Shown: positions 63,016 to 64,000 of the stretch, in pieces
Position numbering within the stretch: the stretch's first letter is position 1
Layout of the letters: the number at the start of each line of letters is the position of its first letter
Source of the DNA: Rotaria sp. Silwood1
Taxonomy: Eukaryota > Rotifera > Eurotatoria > Philodinida > Philodinidae
Assembly (NCBI GenBank): GCA_905250075.1
Contig: CAJNOP010000014.1
Location: 264,537-328,536 of the forward strand
DNA: 64,000 nucleotides
Reading direction: 5' to 3'
Notes under the pieces: generated by a model
The model's input: only the letters and a program-made list of their open reading frames with translations
What the model was told of the DNA's origin: nothing
The model's database searches: none
Made by a program: the position numbers and the translations under genes

Positions 63016-63827
63016 TTATTTGTTATTTATTGTGTCGTCCATAGATGATGAAAGATATCCTCCTAGTCTTTTTTTTAATAATTTAATATCATTATGATGA
63101 ATATTTCTTAATGCTGGTCCACAACGATGATTTAATTTTTTCATATATTCTGGTGCTTGTAATTTTTCACCTTGTCGAACAGCAAATTGAAGCATACGAA
63201 TAAATTTTTCAAATGAAATTCTTGTTGTTTCATTAGTTAAATCAAATTTTGCAAGTAAATCAAATATTTCACGATCATTAACAGATATATTAAAACCTTT
63301 ACGTAATAATATTGGTAAAGTAGCTATAGTAATTTTACCATCTTGATCATCATCAAATTTACTTCGATAATAGAACAATTATTCATATTTGATTTTAGAT
63401 GAGCAGAAAAAAAAACAAACTTAATATAGCAAAGATTTACTTACTTAAATCTTTGTTGTATATCAATTAATGTAAAAACATCATGTTTAATTAAACGAGC
63501 AAGAGCAAATATGAATTCATGAAAATCAATCATTTGATCATTATTTAAATCATATATTTGAATTATTTCATGACATTCATCAGTTGTTTTTTTAAAATTT
63601 AATGCATTAAATATACGTTTTAATTCATTTATTTCAATGAATTGATTTGCATTTAAATCAAAAAATGTAAAAGTATTTAATATATCATGAACTGTTTCAG
63701 ACATTAAACGTGGTGGAACAGTATTCATTAATTTATGTGAAATTTTCTCATGATGATAGGAAATATTTGATAAAGGATTTTCTATTGTTGTTTTTGTTTG
63801 AATATTAGAAATAATTGTTTCATTCAT
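63016..63827 (-). CDS. Four-EF-hand calcium-binding protein, calmodulin-like
   Basis: Exons 63827-63445 and 63361-63016; 242 residues. EF1 loop 57-68 (DLNANQFIEINE) and EF2 loop 93-104 (DLNNDQMIDFHE) are canonical, with acidic or Asn ligands and Glu12. EF3 loop 131-142 (DDDQDGKITIAT) has good ligands at 1, 3 and 5 but Thr at position 12. EF4 (168-179, DLTNETTRISFE) lacks the central Gly. So two sites should bind Ca2+ well and two weakly or not at all. The layout (~50-residue N-terminal extension, paired lobes, basic C-terminal tail KLLKKRLGG) resembles calmodulin-like or centrin-like proteins, but no specific orthologue is recognised. It is divergent with the gene starting at 63891; the start codons are 63 bases apart. 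Confidence 0.82.
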
Positions 63828-63890
63828 TATTAACTAATTGTATTTTTCAGATTATTAGAAAACAAAAAAAAAAAACAATACAAATAGAGA
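63828..63890. promoter_or_regulatory. Putative bidirectional promoter
   Basis: Only 63 bases separate two divergent ATGs. The spacer is A-rich (runs of 7-12 A on the + strand) with no TATA match. Both 5' UTRs and start sites would have to fit here, unless upstream non-coding exons exist. TTTTTCAG at 63843-63850 looks like a splice acceptor and suggests that the + gene has one. Confidence 0.4.
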
Positions 63891-64000
63891 ATGTCATATC
63901 AACAGCCGCCACCATCGTAAGTCTATTTGAATTTTATTCGTTTTTCTTTGAGAAGAGATTTTCATATTCATTAAGTTATTTCAGAAGTAAAGGAAAAAGA
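63891..64000 (+). CDS. Start of an unidentified gene (partial)
   Basis: ATG at 63891 opens MSYQQPPPS; a good donor GTAAGT follows at 63917. An acceptor TTTCAG ends at 63984, and the frame continues SSKGKR to the window edge. The codon split (TC|A) keeps the frame. Too short to identify; the start is Pro/Gln-rich and then basic. Confidence 0.5.

Overview
This is a 64 kb piece of animal (metazoan) nuclear DNA. It is AT-rich, with Leu codons dominated by TTA. Most introns are tiny (about 50-80 nt, GT...AG), with a few of 0.5-1.7 kb. The families present are animal ones: titin/kettin-type Ig domains, a class B GPCR, a Polycomb CBX, NudE, cordon-bleu and ZDHHC17. Together with bacterial-style 48-residue kelch repeats, an R-S-E ADP-ribosyltransferase relic and many short inverted-repeat elements, this best fits a bdelloid rotifer. 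That assignment is inference from gene style, not proof. I saw no tRNA, rRNA, CRISPR or recognisable retroelement.

Layout: (1) 1-3278 (+) is the 3' end of an Ig-repeat muscle-type protein. (2) 4509-4880 (+) is a secreted cystatin. (3) 7722-9141 (+) is a decayed ADP-ribosyltransferase copy, followed by about 9.5 kb with no gene I can support. (4) 18673-20101 (+) is aspartate aminotransferase; 22007-25640 (+) is a cordon-bleu-like actin regulator with two transposon relics in its introns; 27782-30052 (+) is a class B peptide-hormone GPCR. (5) 31632-34359 and 37742-40904 (+) are two paralogous kelch-propeller genes with different N-termini, one membrane-anchored and one secreted; two large foldback elements lie between them. 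(6) 40905-50565 holds no clear gene but has a TTAA-flanked piggyBac-like element and a palindromic MITE. (7) 50566-63827 is a block of five minus-strand genes: Polycomb CBX, NDE1/NDEL1, choline/ethanolamine phosphotransferase, ZDHHC17-type ankyrin palmitoyltransferase and an EF-hand protein. A divergent gene starts 63 bp from the last one and leaves the window on the + strand.

The housekeeping genes are unrelated in function and do not form a pathway. Exon models were built by hand from GT/AG sites. For every complete multi-exon gene the exon lengths sum to a multiple of three. The most unusual material is the kelch pair (a duplicated cassette joined by phase-1 introns to two different N-terminal modules) and the set of foldback elements, above all the 0.5 kb palindrome flanked by two 86-bp direct repeats at 36324-36994.
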